NCBI GenBank assembly: GCA_900546615.1
Contig: URDJ01000003.1
Location: 1 to 64,000 of the forward strand
Direction: 5' to 3'
Origin: an uncultured Eubacteriales bacterium
GTDB lineage: Bacteria > Bacillota > Clostridia > Oscillospirales > Oscillospiraceae
Length of the DNA: 64,000 bases
In this document: positions 26,942-35,732 of the stretch, in pieces
Layout: every line of letters starts with the position of its first letter
How positions within the stretch are numbered: the stretch's first letter is position 1
Translations under genes and position numbers: made by a program
Notes under the pieces: model-generated
The model's input: the letters and a program-made list of their open reading frames with translations, nothing else
Told to the model about the DNA's origin: nothing
Databases searched by the model: none

Positions 26942-28474
26942 TTATTTCTCTTTTTCTTCCGGTTCTTCCTCAGCCTCGGGCTCGGGCGGGGCCCAGAAGC
27001 GTCCGTACATGATGGCATATTTCCTTATTTTTGCCGCGAGCTCCGGCGTCGCCTCGCCGGGCTTCATCCGCCAGCGCCAGTTGCCCTGAGCCGTACCGGG
27101 AATGTTCATCCTTGCCTCGGCGCCGAGGCCCAGATAGTCCTGCATCTGCGCCACAAACAGCTGCGCCACGGAGGACATGCCGCCCCTTATGACGCCCCAG
27201 TTGGCGCCCTCGTCTTCGTTCAGGCCCAGATACAGGCCCGCATATGCCACATCGTCGGGTTTGCCGCCCTTGTACCACTGCATGAGCGTCTCGTTGTCGT
27301 GCGTGCCGACATAGCAGACACAATTCGGCGTGTAGGTGTGCGGCAGGTAGTTGCTCGGCTCCCTGGAATCAAAGGCGAATTCCAGCACCTTCATGCCGGG
27401 GAAACCGGAGTCACGCAGCAGTTTCTCGACCTCGGGCGTCAAAAAGCCCAGGTCCTCGGCTATGAACTTCGTGTCGTGGAACCAGTCGCGCAGCACGCCG
27501 ACAAGGCCCATGCCGGGGCCGGGCATCCACTTGCCGTTTTTCGCCGTCTCCTCGCCGTAGGGTATGCTCCAGTAGCTCTCAAAGCCCCGGAAATGGTCTA
27601 TCCTGATGACGTCGTAGAGCTTCTTTGCGCCTTCGATGCGGCGTATCCACCAGCCGTAGCCGTCGGACTTCATGTGCGCCCAGTCGTAGATGGGGTTGCC
27701 CCAGAGCTGCCCGTCCTCGCAGAAGTAGTCGGGCGGCACGCCGGAGACGCAGGTGGGGATGTTCTTCTCGTCGAGCAGGAAACTCTTTGGGTCCGCCCAA
27801 ACGTCCGATGAGTCGAGCGCGACGTAGATGGGCAGGTCGCCTATTATCTCTATGCCCAGGGAGTGCACGTACTCGCGCAGCTTATCCCACTGCTTGTAGA
27901 ACATGTACTGTATCCATGTAAAGAGCCGCACATCCGCGTCGAGCAGCTTCCGGTAGTGCTCCACGCTCGCGGGTTTCCTGAGCCTGATGTCCTCGTCAGG
28001 CCAGAGCGTCCAGGAGACCATACCGAAGTGCCGCTTGAGCGCCATGAACAGCGCATAGTCGGGCAGCCAGCCGGCATTCTGCTCGCGGAAGCGGGTTATC
28101 TCGCCGGCATCCCTGTCCCAGCCGCGCGCGCAGGCGAGGCGCAGGATATCGAAGCGGTTGTAGTATATCTTGCCGTAATCGACGTTCATGGGGTCGTCGC
28201 CCCAGTCAACAGCCGCAACCTCGGGCTTTTTGAGCAGTCCGTCCTCGATGAGCATGTCGAGGTCGATGAAGTACGGGTTGCCCGCATAGGTGGAGAAGGA
28301 GGCGTAGGGCGAATCACCGTAGCTCGTCGGGCCGAGGGGCAGCAGCTGCCAGGCCTTCTGGCCGGCTGCGGCCAGGAAATCCGCGAATTTATACGCCTCC
28401 TTGCCGAAGGTGCCAATGCCGTACTTCGACGGCAGGGAGGATATAGGCATTAAAATGCCGCTTTTACGTTCCAT
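26942..28474 (-). CDS. malQ: 4-alpha-glucanotransferase (amylomaltase)
   Basis: MalQ rearranges maltodextrins in the cytosol by moving glucan chains between acceptors and releasing glucose. The 510-residue protein has GH77 hallmarks: the N-terminal SGILMPISSLPSKYGIGTFG, then LPIYVALDSSDVWADP, IRIDHFRGFESYW with the catalytic Asp, EDLGFLTPEV with the acid/base Glu, and VGTHDNETL. Length fits the short bacterial type. The C-terminus ends in a Glu-rich tail. It is the last gene of the LacI-controlled sugar ABC operon, which points to maltodextrin as the imported sugar. Confidence 0.96.
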   Translation of the reverse strand: MERKSGILMPISSLPSKYGIGTFGKEAYKFADFLAAAGQKAWQLLPLGPTSYGDSPYASFSTYAGNPYFIDLDMLIEDGLLKKPEVAAVDWGDDPMNVDYGKIYYNRFDILRLACARGWDRDAGEITRFREQNAGWLPDYALFMALKRHFGMVSWTLWPDEDIRLRKPASVEHYRKLLDADVRLFTWIQYMFYKQWDKLREYVHSLGIEIIGDLPIYVALDSSDVWADPKSFLLDEKNIPTCVSGVPPDYFCEDGQLWGNPIYDWAHMKSDGYGWWIRRIEGAKKLYDVIRIDHFRGFESYWSIPYGEETAKNGKWMPGPGMGLVGVLRDWFHDTKFIAEDLGFLTPEVEKLLRDSGFPGMKVLEFAFDSREPSNYLPHTYTPNCVCYVGTHDNETLMQWYKGGKPDDVAYAGLYLGLNEDEGANWGVIRGGMSSVAQLFVAQMQDYLGLGAEARMNIPGTAQGNWRWRMKPGEATPELAAKIRKYAIMYGRFWAPPEPEAEEEPEEKEK

Positions 28475-28480
28475 GCCGTC

Positions 28481-29335
28481 TCACCCCTTCACGGCGCCCG
28501 CCGCGACGCCCTTGATAATGTATTTCTGGCAGGAGATATAGAAGATGATTATCGGCAGGATGCTCAGCAGAATGAGCGCCATGGTAGCGCCCATGTCCAC
28601 AGAGCCGTAGCTGCCCTTGAGGTACTGGATGTGTATGGGTATGGTCCTGTAGTCCTTGCCGAGCACGAGGTAGGGCAGCAGGTAGTCGTTCCAGACCCAC
28701 ATCGTCTCCAGCACGCCAACGGAGATCATGGTCGGCTTGAGCATTGGGAACACGACGAGGAAGAAGGTCCGCAGCGGCCCGCAGCCGTCTATGGCGGCAG
28801 CCTCTTCGATCTCTATCGGCATGGACTTCACGAAACCCACGAACATGAACACCGCGAGGCCCGCGCCGAATCCCAGGTAGATGACCGGTATCGTCCAGGG
28901 CGTGTTGAGCTTGAGCGTGTCGGCCGTCTTCGCCAGCGTGAACATGACCATCTGGAAGGGTACGACCATCGAGAACACGCAGACATAGTACACCAGCTTG
29001 CAGAAGCGGCTGTTCACCCTCGAAATGTACCAGGCCGCCATCGACGTACACAGGATGATGAGCGCCGTCGAGAGTATCGTTATCGTGAAGCTGTACTCCA
29101 CGCACTTCCAGAAGTTGTAGTTGCCGAAGGTGACGCCCTTGATGTAATTGTCGAAGCCCATGAAGGTCTCAGCGTTCGGCAGCGCAAAGGTCTGCGTATT
29201 TATGCCGGAGTTGCTCTTGAAGGAGTTTATGAGCACGATGACGATGGGCATGACGTAAAGTATGGCTATGACCGCGAACAGGACCGTGAGGAGGTTCTTA
29301 TTCCTCTGGCTTTTGCTGAGGCTGCCCTTCATCAC
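28481..29335 (-). CDS. Sugar ABC transporter permease (MalG type)
   Basis: The 284-residue inner permease has six predicted helices and the EAA loop EEAAAIDGCGPLRTFFLVVFPMLKP, typical of MalG-like CUT1 permeases. It pairs with the MalF-type permease just upstream. The start is GTG at 29335 (with GGAGG seven bases upstream, overlapping the previous stop by four) or the adjacent ATG at 29332. No ATPase gene is present in the operon. As in many clostridia, a shared MsmK/UgpC-type ATPase encoded elsewhere is presumably used. Confidence 0.92.
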   Translation of the reverse strand: MMKGSLSKSQRNKNLLTVLFAVIAILYVMPIVIVLINSFKSNSGINTQTFALPNAETFMGFDNYIKGVTFGNYNFWKCVEYSFTITILSTALIILCTSMAAWYISRVNSRFCKLVYYVCVFSMVVPFQMVMFTLAKTADTLKLNTPWTIPVIYLGFGAGLAVFMFVGFVKSMPIEIEEAAAIDGCGPLRTFFLVVFPMLKPTMISVGVLETMWVWNDYLLPYLVLGKDYRTIPIHIQYLKGSYGSVDMGATMALILLSILPIIIFYISCQKYIIKGVAAGAVKG

Positions 29336-30252
29336 TGCTGCACCTCCTTCTTTCTGGTATAGCGAAGCTGGATAAGCCCGATGGCCGCGACGAGGATGAA
29401 GAACAGCACGGCCTTCGCCTGGCCCACGCCTCTCGAGTTGGCGTTCAGGTAGAAGCTGTTGTAGATGTTCAGCGCCAGCATCTCCGTCGAGTGAATGATG
29501 GAGCCGTCTGACTGGAATATGTAGGGCTGGCCGTTGTTCAGCGCCAGGTTCTGGTCAAAGAGCTTGAAGGAGTTTGTCAGCGTCAGGAAGGTACAGATCG
29601 TGATGGACGGCATGACGCAGGGGATGGTGATCTTGGTCAGCGTTTTCCAGCCGCTCGCGCCGTCTATCCTCGCGGCTTCGAGCAGGTCGTCGGGCACGCT
29701 CTGCAAGCCGGCGATGTAGATTATCATCATATAGCCTATCTGCTGCCATGCCATGAGTATGAGCAGGCCGATGAAGCCGTATTTTGTCGAAAGCAGTATG
29801 GATGTCCCGTACCTTATGAGTATGCCGTCAAAGATCATGGACCAGATATAGCCCAGCACGATGCCGCCTATGAGGTTCGGCATGAAGAACACGGTGCGGA
29901 ACAGGTTCGAGCCCTTGATGCCCCGGGTAAGCGCGTAGGCCACCGCGAAGGCCAGGACGTTTATAACAATGAGCGATACCACGGCAAAAAGCGCCGTGTA
30001 CCAGAAGGAGTACATGAAGGAGCTGTCCGTCAGCGCCTTGATATAGTTGCCGAGGCCGATAAACTCGGCGTCGGAGGTCGTCCTGAAGGTGCAGAACGAC
30101 AGATAGAAGCCCTTTGCAAACGGGTAGACGAAGCCTATGAGAAATGCGGCAAGCGTGGGCAGGAGAAAGACCGGGAACCACTTGCGTATGCTGCCGCTGA
30201 GCATGTTGCCGTTCACCGCGAGGCTGTGCCTTTTCCTCTTTTTAGTTTCCAT
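29332..30252 (-). CDS. Sugar ABC transporter permease (MalF type)
   Basis: The 306-residue permease has a cytoplasmic basic N-terminus (METKKRKRHS), six helices, and the EAA loop LLEAARIDGASGWKTLTKITIP. It forms the heterodimeric channel with the MalG-type protein downstream, which it overlaps by four bases. The ATG at 30252 follows GAGGGGATGGATA. An intergenic hairpin (30274-30303) separates it from the binding-protein gene. That arrangement is commonly seen where the binding protein is needed in excess over the permeases. Confidence 0.92.
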   Translation of the reverse strand: METKKRKRHSLAVNGNMLSGSIRKWFPVFLLPTLAAFLIGFVYPFAKGFYLSFCTFRTTSDAEFIGLGNYIKALTDSSFMYSFWYTALFAVVSLIVINVLAFAVAYALTRGIKGSNLFRTVFFMPNLIGGIVLGYIWSMIFDGILIRYGTSILLSTKYGFIGLLILMAWQQIGYMMIIYIAGLQSVPDDLLEAARIDGASGWKTLTKITIPCVMPSITICTFLTLTNSFKLFDQNLALNNGQPYIFQSDGSIIHSTEMLALNIYNSFYLNANSRGVGQAKAVLFFILVAAIGLIQLRYTRKKEVQQ

Positions 30253-30273
30253 TATCCATCCCCTCTTTTGGAA

Positions 30274-30303
30274 AGGGGCGAGCGCCGGCTGCCGCTCGCC
30301 CCT
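30274..30303 (-). promoter_or_regulatory. Intergenic hairpin between binding-protein and permease genes
   Basis: Perfect 11-bp arms AGGGGCGAGCG (30274-30284) and CGCTCGCCCCT (30293-30303). On the minus strand only a short T-run (CTTTCC) follows. It is probably a partial terminator or 3' stabiliser giving more binding-protein mRNA. Confidence 0.65.
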
Positions 30304-30337
30304 GGTATGAGCTTGCTTTCCCTTTCAGGGGAGAGGC

Positions 30338-31687
30338 TTACTGGTTCGCGTACTGGGTGGCCCAGCCCTGGACGAAAGCGGTGACGACATCGTCCCAGGA
30401 GCCGCCGCCGACGGTGTACTGGGTGAGCGCCGCAACGACGGCCGCACGCCAGGTGTCAACGTTCGGGGTGTAGTTGAAGGCCCAGGTCACGGTGTACTTG
30501 CCATCGGCTATGTACTCGTTGGCGTTGTTGAAGAACACATTGGAGCTCTCCTTGGCGTTCTTGAAGGGGATGGGGCCGAACTGCTCGGCCATCATCGTGG
30601 TGCCCTCCTCGGAGGTCACGACCCAGTACATGAAGTCGAGAGTGGCCTGGATGTCTTCCTCGGAAGCCTTGGCATTGACCGCCCAGCAGTTCTCAGTGCC
30701 GCAGCAGAGGCCGGCGTCCTCCTCGCCCTCAACGCCGCAGTAGATGGGGATCATGGCGAGGTTGGCGGGGTCCATGCCGTAGTTGTTCACGAGAGCGTCA
30801 TACTCCCAGGAGCCGTTCTGATAGAACACGGCCTTGCCCTCGCCGAACTCGGCCTGGGACTGGTCGCTGGTGGCGGTGGTGAGCTGAGCCGGGGCGGTGT
30901 CGCTGTTGGCGACATAGAGGTCCCAGATCATCTTGAAGTTGTCGAGGTAAGCGCCGGTAATGGTGGCAGGCTGGCTGGTCACGCCGTCGTCACGGAACTC
31001 GTAATAGAGCGGCATGTTGGCCAGGTGGCCGGAGAAGCGCCAGCTGGAGGAGCTGTCAAGGCCAGCGGAGGAGAAGGCCGCAAAGGCCAGCTCGCCGGTG
31101 GCGTGACGCGCGGTGATGTCCTCGGCGACGGACTTGAGGCTCTCAAAGTTCGTGATGTCGGAGAGCTCGTAGCCGGCCTCGGCCAGAAGCTCCGTGTTCA
31201 CGATGATGCCGAAGGCCTCATAGCAGTAGCCAATGCAGTAGACTTCGCCGTTCTCACCAAAGAGGTTGAAGTCGTCGGTGGTCATCTCCTTGTAGACGGC
31301 GGTGTCGGTCAGGTCATAGCAGTAGTCGCCCCAAGTGTCCAGGCCAGCCTGGTTGCCGCACTGGAACAGGGTCGGCATGTCGCTCTTGTCCATCTCGGCG
31401 GTCAGCGTGGAGCTGTACTCACCGGAAGCCGCAGTGACGACCTTGACGGTCACGCCGGTCTGCTCAGTGTAGAGCGCAGCGAGATCCTGCCAGGCCTGGT
31501 CGGCCTCGGGCTTGAAGTTGAGGTAATAGACGCTGCCGGTCGCGGTGCTGTCGCCGCCCTCGGGCGCATCTGTCGCCGGGGTGTCGTCTCCGCTGGGGGC
31601 ATCCGTCGGGTCGGCTGCGGGTTCGCCGCAGGCGGCCAGCGCGAAGACCATCACGAGGGCCAGAAGCAGTGCAAGAAACTTCTTCAT
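30338..31687 (-). CDS. Sugar ABC transporter substrate-binding lipoprotein
   Basis: The 449-residue extracellular protein has a lipoprotein signal (LAAC, Cys20), then an Asp/Thr/Pro-rich linker. A CUT1-type solute-binding fold follows, with WQDLAALYTEQTGVTVKVVTAASG near the start and GKAVFYQNGSWEYDAL late. It should bind an oligosaccharide; malQ in the same operon points to maltodextrins. The ATG at 31687 follows AGGAGA. Within the gene, codons are strongly biased to a few C- and G-ending choices, fitting high expression. Confidence 0.92.
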   Translation of the reverse strand: MKKFLALLLALVMVFALAACGEPAADPTDAPSGDDTPATDAPEGGDSTATGSVYYLNFKPEADQAWQDLAALYTEQTGVTVKVVTAASGEYSSTLTAEMDKSDMPTLFQCGNQAGLDTWGDYCYDLTDTAVYKEMTTDDFNLFGENGEVYCIGYCYEAFGIIVNTELLAEAGYELSDITNFESLKSVAEDITARHATGELAFAAFSSAGLDSSSSWRFSGHLANMPLYYEFRDDGVTSQPATITGAYLDNFKMIWDLYVANSDTAPAQLTTATSDQSQAEFGEGKAVFYQNGSWEYDALVNNYGMDPANLAMIPIYCGVEGEEDAGLCCGTENCWAVNAKASEEDIQATLDFMYWVVTSEEGTTMMAEQFGPIPFKNAKESSNVFFNNANEYIADGKYTVTWAFNYTPNVDTWRAAVVAALTQYTVGGGSWDDVVTAFVQGWATQYANQ

Positions 31688-31744
31688 TCTTTTAACATCT
31701 CCTATTAATATTTATTTCCTCGGCGTCTCGCCGGAAAATACGCG

Positions 31745-32755
31745 TCAAACGGCTCTCACCGAGCCCCCGGGCCGCAGCTGTGTCTCGAGCATAACCTGGC
31801 GGTTCCCGCCCCGGCCCTCTATCATATCCATAAGTATGCGGACGCTCTCCGCGCCCATGCGCTCCCTCGGCTGCACCAGCGTGGTCAGCGTCGGGCGCGT
31901 GTACTCCGAAAACTCCAGCCCGTCTATGCCTATGACCGAGCAATCCCCAGGCACGCCGAGGCCCCGGTCCTCCAGCGCCTTTATCGCCGCTATCGCCATC
32001 ATGTCGGAAATACAGAATATCGCCGAAAACTCCTCTCCGGAGTCCAAAAGCCGCATGGTCGCCTCGTATGCATCCCTCATGCCGAAACTGCCCGCACAGA
32101 CTGCCAGCCTGTCGTCCGGCTCCAGTCCAAACTCCCGCTGCGCTCTCAAATAGCCGCGATACCTCAGCTCGCTTATCGAGCGGTCGTCCGTAGCCGAGAC
32201 CAGTGCCGCTATCCTCCTGTGCCCTAGCCGGTACAACTCCCTCACCGCCCGGGCCGCAGTCTCCTCGTCCTCTATCGACACCGCCGAATACTCTCCACGC
32301 GAGAGCGTCCCAAAGCTGTTCGTGAACGAACAGCACACAAAGGGCACCGTGATCGTCCCCAGGTCCTGCGCAGAATAGTCCGAGCGCCCGCCGAGCAGGA
32401 TAAGCCCCCGAAGCTTCTTCTCGCGCTCCATGCTGGCCCCGCGCGCCACCTCGTCCTCCGAGATGTCTATCTGCTGCATCACCATCGTGCAGCCGGCGGC
32501 ATCTATCTCCCGCTCCACAGCCTTTATAATGTCCGCGTAGAAGGGGTTCGACACGCCCTTCACCACCAGGCCCACGGCGTCGGAGCTTATCTTCACAAGG
32601 TCCCGCGCGCTGTTGTTCGGCACATAGTTGCTGCTCCTCACAGCCTCGAGCACCGCCGCCCTCACAGCCGGGCTGACATCCGGCTTCTCATTGAGCACGC
32701 GCGAGACCGTGCTCACCGAAACACCGCACAGCCTTGCAATATCCTTGATAGTCAT
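31745..32755 (-). CDS. LacI family transcriptional regulator
   Basis: The 336-residue repressor starts MTIKDIARLCGVSVSTVSRVLNEKPDVSP, a standard LacI helix-turn-helix and hinge. A sugar-binding periplasmic-like domain follows, with VVKGVSNPFYADIIKAVE and IGIDGLEFSEYTRPTLTTL. The ATG at 32755 is preferred (GGGGAG upstream); a GTG nine bases earlier is the alternative. Two adjacent AACGTT-centred palindromes lie between its promoter and start, so it probably represses itself and the downstream sugar genes, relieved by a maltodextrin-derived ligand. A small hairpin (31721-31733) separates it from the binding-protein gene. Confidence 0.93.
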   Translation of the reverse strand: MTIKDIARLCGVSVSTVSRVLNEKPDVSPAVRAAVLEAVRSSNYVPNNSARDLVKISSDAVGLVVKGVSNPFYADIIKAVEREIDAAGCTMVMQQIDISEDEVARGASMEREKKLRGLILLGGRSDYSAQDLGTITVPFVCCSFTNSFGTLSRGEYSAVSIEDEETAARAVRELYRLGHRRIAALVSATDDRSISELRYRGYLRAQREFGLEPDDRLAVCAGSFGMRDAYEATMRLLDSGEEFSAIFCISDMMAIAAIKALEDRGLGVPGDCSVIGIDGLEFSEYTRPTLTTLVQPRERMGAESVRILMDMIEGRGGNRQVMLETQLRPGGSVRAV

Positions 32756-32780
32756 TCCACACACTCCCCGGGCAACTTGC

Positions 32781-32804
32781 GAGAACGTTCCCGGTAACGT
32801 TACC
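32781..32804. promoter_or_regulatory. Tandem LacI-type operators
   Basis: GAGAACGTTCCC (32781-32792) is followed directly by the perfect palindrome GGTAACGTTACC (32793-32804). Both centre on AACGTT, with centres 12 bp apart. They lie 15-38 bp downstream of the -10 box of the lacI promoter, a repression position. Confidence 0.8.
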
Positions 32805-32818
32805 AGTCCTTTGGCTCA

Positions 32819-32846
32819 ACTTTAACACATTTGTGACGATTGTCAA
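32819..32846 (-). promoter_or_regulatory. Promoter of the LacI-maltodextrin operon
   Basis: On the minus strand TTGACA (32841-32846) and TAAAGT (32819-32824) are separated by 16 nt; the tandem AACGTT operators follow. Confidence 0.7.
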
Positions 32847-32946
32847 CAGCGTCTCATGCTCTCCGGTTATTTTTGGCGTTTTGGACAATTTTTGCCCATG
32901 TGCCTTTGAGCACTTCGCGTATAGCCGACTTTTTTGGCCTGCCCCC

Positions 32947-32998
32947 TTGACAAATGCGGTGGGTTGTATTAAACTAACCGTTGTTAGATAACACTAAC
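32947..32998 (+). promoter_or_regulatory. feo promoter with DtxR-like operator
   Basis: TTGACA (32947-32952) and TAAACT (32970-32975) are 17 nt apart. Overlapping and following the -10 are CTAAC (32974-32978), GTTAG (32983-32987) and CTAAC (32994-32998). They make two inverted repeats, CTAAC-n4-GTTAG and GTTAG-n6-CTAAC. The TTAG/CTAA half-sites resemble DtxR/IdeR-type iron boxes. Iron control is inferred from this and the feo genes. Confidence 0.65.
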
Positions 32999-33020
32999 TC
33001 CAGAAAGGGGTGGAGCGGGC

Positions 33021-33236
33021 TTGCTGCCGCTTTCAATGGCCGACATGGGCGAGACCCATTCGATATTCAAGATAACCGGCAGGGACGAGGTGCGGCGTCA
33101 TCTCGCGGAGCTGGGCCTTGTGGTCGGGCAGGAGGTAGTCGTCGTTAACAGCCTCGGCGGGAACCTGATACTCCAGGTGAAGGACAGCCGCATCGCCCTG
33201 GACCGGGGCCTGGCAAACCGCATAATGCTTGCGTGA
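33021..33236 (+). CDS. feoA: FeoA domain protein (first copy)
   Basis: The 71-residue protein is a single SH3-like FeoA domain (PLSMADMGETHSIFKITG, HLAELGLVVGQEVVVVN, RIALDRGLANRIML). FeoA proteins assist FeoB in ferrous iron uptake in the cytosol. The start is TTG at 33021, supported by GGGGTGGAG five bases before it; an internal ATG six codons in is the alternative. It is the first of two feoA genes ahead of feoB, and the next gene begins about 15 nt later. Confidence 0.9.
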   Translation: MLPLSMADMGETHSIFKITGRDEVRRHLAELGLVVGQEVVVVNSLGGNLILQVKDSRIALDRGLANRIMLA

Positions 33237-33250
33237 AAAGGGGAGGTAAA

Positions 33251-33472
33251 ATGAAAACACTGAGGGAAGCGAAGGTGGGCGAGACTTTGAGGGTCGTGAA
33301 GCTCAATGGCTCCGGCCCCCTCAAGCGTCGCATCATGGACATGGGCATCACCAGAGGCGTCGAGCTCTACATCCGCAAGGTCGCCCCGCTCGGCGACCCC
33401 ATTGAGACCACCGTCCGCGGCTACGAACTCTCCATCCGCCGCGCCGACGCCGAGATGATAGAGGTCGAATAG
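33251..33472 (+). CDS. feoA: FeoA domain protein (second copy)
   Basis: The 73-residue protein is a second FeoA domain (MKTLREAKVGETLRVVKLNG, LKRRIMDMGITRGVELYIRK, GYELSIRRADAEMIEVE). It differs clearly from the first copy, so this is not a recent duplication. The ATG at 33251 is chosen because GGGGAGG lies just before it. A hairpin with a TTCG loop (33480-33495) and a possible operator separate it from feoB. Confidence 0.93.
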   Translation: MKTLREAKVGETLRVVKLNGSGPLKRRIMDMGITRGVELYIRKVAPLGDPIETTVRGYELSIRRADAEMIEVE

Positions 33473-33479
33473 CGCAAGA

Positions 33480-33527
33480 CCGGCCTTCGGGCCGGCTTAT
33501 TCAGGCAGCTGAGTTAGTTTAGACTAT
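33480..33527 (+). promoter_or_regulatory. TTCG-loop hairpin and possible second iron box before feoB
   Basis: CCGGCC-TTCG-GGCCGG (33480-33495) is a very stable tetraloop hairpin with no long U-tract. Eighteen bases on, GTTAG-n6-CTAT (33513-33527) resembles the GTTAG-n6-CTAAC dyad at the feo promoter. This may give feoB separate control. Confidence 0.45.
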
Positions 33528-33551
33528 CTGCATTGAGAGAGGAGACAGACG

Positions 33552-35732
33552 ATGAGTGTGAAAATTGCGCTTGCCGGAAACCCCAACTCCGGCAAGACGA
33601 CGATGTTCAACGACCTTACCGGCTCGAACCAGCGGGTCGGCAACTGGCCGGGCGTCACGGTTGAGAAGAAGGAGGGCAGGCTGAAGGGCCGCCCCGACGT
33701 GGTCATACAGGACCTGCCGGGCATATATTCGCTCTCGCCCTACACGCTCGAGGAGGTCGTGGCGAGGAGCTATCTGGTCGGGGAAAAGCCCGACGCCATC
33801 ATAAACATCGTGGACGGCACGAACATAGAGCGCAACCTCTACCTCACGACTCAGCTCATAGAGCTGGGCATCCCCACGGTCGTGGCGGTGAACATGATAG
33901 ACGTGGTGCGGAAAAACGGCGACGTCATCGACCTGAAAAAGCTGGGCGCGGCGCTGGGCTGCGAGGTCGTGGCGACCTCTGCGCTCAAAGGCGAAGGTTC
34001 GAAGGAAGCGGCGTCGAGGGCGGCGTCGCTGGCTGAGGAGAAGCGCGCCGTCTCGGCCCCCTCGGTCTTCGAGGGCAGCGTGGAGCACGCCATTGCGCAC
34101 ATCGAGGAGAGCATCGAGGGCATGGTGGAGCCGCGCTTCCTGCGCTGGTATGCCATCAAGCTCTTTGAGCGCGACGGCAAGGTCATGGAGGAGCTGCACC
34201 TTGACAGCACTCTCGCAGAGCACATCGAGGAGCATATCTCCGACTGCGAGGCCGAGCTGGACGACGACGCGGAGAGCATCATCACGAACCAGCGCTACGC
34301 CTACATAGCGAAGGTCGTCTCCCAGGCGGTGAAGAAAAAGCACACGGGGCAGAAGATGAACGTCTCCGACAGGATAGACCGCATCGTGACAAACCGTATC
34401 CTGGCCCTGCCCATCTTCGTCGCGGTGATGGCGGCGGTGTACTACATCTCCATCGGCAGCGTGGGCGACTGGACGGTCGGATTCATGAACGACACGCTCT
34501 TCGGCGAGTGGATAACGGGCGGCCTCACGACGCTCTTTGAGGGCTGGAACGTCGCGCCCTGGCTCTCGGGCCTTGTCATCGAGGGCATAGTCGGCGGCGT
34601 GGGCGCGGTGCTCGGCTTCGTACCGCAGATGCTCATACTGTTCCTGCTGCTGTCGATACTCGAGGACATAGGCTACATGGCCCGCGTGGCCTTCATCATG
34701 GACCGCATCTTCCGCAAGTTCGGGCTTTCGGGCAAGAGCTTCATCCCGATGCTCATTGGCTCCGGATGCGGCGTGCCGGGCGTCATGGCGAGCCGCACCA
34801 TCGAAAACGAGCGCGACAGGCGCATGACGGTCATGACGACCTGCTTCATCCCCTGCGGCGCGAAGCTGCCGATAATCGGCATGATCTCGGGCGCGTTTTT
34901 CGACAACGCCTGGTGGGTGGCGACGAGCGCCTACTTTGTCGGTGTGGCGGCGATCGTCGTCTCGGGCATCATCCTCAAGAAGATAAAGGCCTTTGCGGGT
35001 GACGCGGCGCCCTTCGTCATGGAGCTGCCGCCCTACCACGCGCCCGCGCCCTCGAACATCTTCCGCTCGACCTGGGAGCGCGGCTGGAGCTTCATAAAGC
35101 GCGCGGGCACGCTCATACTCCTGAGCGCCGTGGTCATCTGGTTCCTGCAGGCCTTCGGCGTCACCTCTGCGGGCTTCGGCATGGTGGAGGACAACAACGA
35201 CTCCCTGCTCGCGGCCATCGGCGGGGCTGTGGCCTTCATCTTCGCGCCCCTGGGCTTCGGCATCTGGCAGGCGACGGTGGGCGTCGTGGGCGGCCTTGTG
35301 GCGAAGGAGAACCTCGTCACCATCATGGCGGTCTGCTACGGCTTTGCCGAGGTCGGCGACACGGGCGAGGAGATCTGGGGCATACTGAACACCACCTTCA
35401 CTCCCATCGCAGGCTACAGCTTCATGGTCTTCAACCTCCTGTGCGCACCCTGCTTTGCGGCCATGGGCGCGATAAAGCGCGAGATGAACAGCCCCAAGTG
35501 GACGGTAGGGGCGATAGGCTACATGTGCGGCTTCGCCTACCTCGTGAGCCTCATGATCTACCAGTTCGGCGGGCTCATAACGGGCGAGCTGAGCTTCGGC
35601 CTCGGCACCGTTGCAGCGATAGTCGTGCTGGCGGGCCTGCTGTATATGCTGCTGCGGAAGAACCGCTATTCCGAGTACGGCGGGGAGCTGAGCGTGAACG
35701 CGGCGAAAAAGGACGTGAAGGTAAATGTTTGA
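33552..35732 (+). CDS. feoB: Ferrous iron transporter FeoB
   Basis: FeoB is the GTPase-coupled Fe(II) importer of the inner membrane. The 726-residue protein has an N-terminal G domain with G1 GNPNSGKTT (9-17), G3 DLPG (54-57) and G4 NMID (about 115). A helical insertion follows, then the transmembrane part with two Gate regions. These carry the conserved GSGCGVPGVMASRTIE and GAKLPIIGMI segments. Length is normal and the sequence is intact. GAGGAGACAGACG precedes the ATG. It overlaps the Cys-rich partner gene by eight bases. Confidence 0.97.
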   Translation: MSVKIALAGNPNSGKTTMFNDLTGSNQRVGNWPGVTVEKKEGRLKGRPDVVIQDLPGIYSLSPYTLEEVVARSYLVGEKPDAIINIVDGTNIERNLYLTTQLIELGIPTVVAVNMIDVVRKNGDVIDLKKLGAALGCEVVATSALKGEGSKEAASRAASLAEEKRAVSAPSVFEGSVEHAIAHIEESIEGMVEPRFLRWYAIKLFERDGKVMEELHLDSTLAEHIEEHISDCEAELDDDAESIITNQRYAYIAKVVSQAVKKKHTGQKMNVSDRIDRIVTNRILALPIFVAVMAAVYYISIGSVGDWTVGFMNDTLFGEWITGGLTTLFEGWNVAPWLSGLVIEGIVGGVGAVLGFVPQMLILFLLLSILEDIGYMARVAFIMDRIFRKFGLSGKSFIPMLIGSGCGVPGVMASRTIENERDRRMTVMTTCFIPCGAKLPIIGMISGAFFDNAWWVATSAYFVGVAAIVVSGIILKKIKAFAGDAAPFVMELPPYHAPAPSNIFRSTWERGWSFIKRAGTLILLSAVVIWFLQAFGVTSAGFGMVEDNNDSLLAAIGGAVAFIFAPLGFGIWQATVGVVGGLVAKENLVTIMAVCYGFAEVGDTGEEIWGILNTTFTPIAGYSFMVFNLLCAPCFAAMGAIKREMNSPKWTVGAIGYMCGFAYLVSLMIYQFGGLITGELSFGLGTVAAIVVLAGLLYMLLRKNRYSEYGGELSVNAAKKDVKVNV

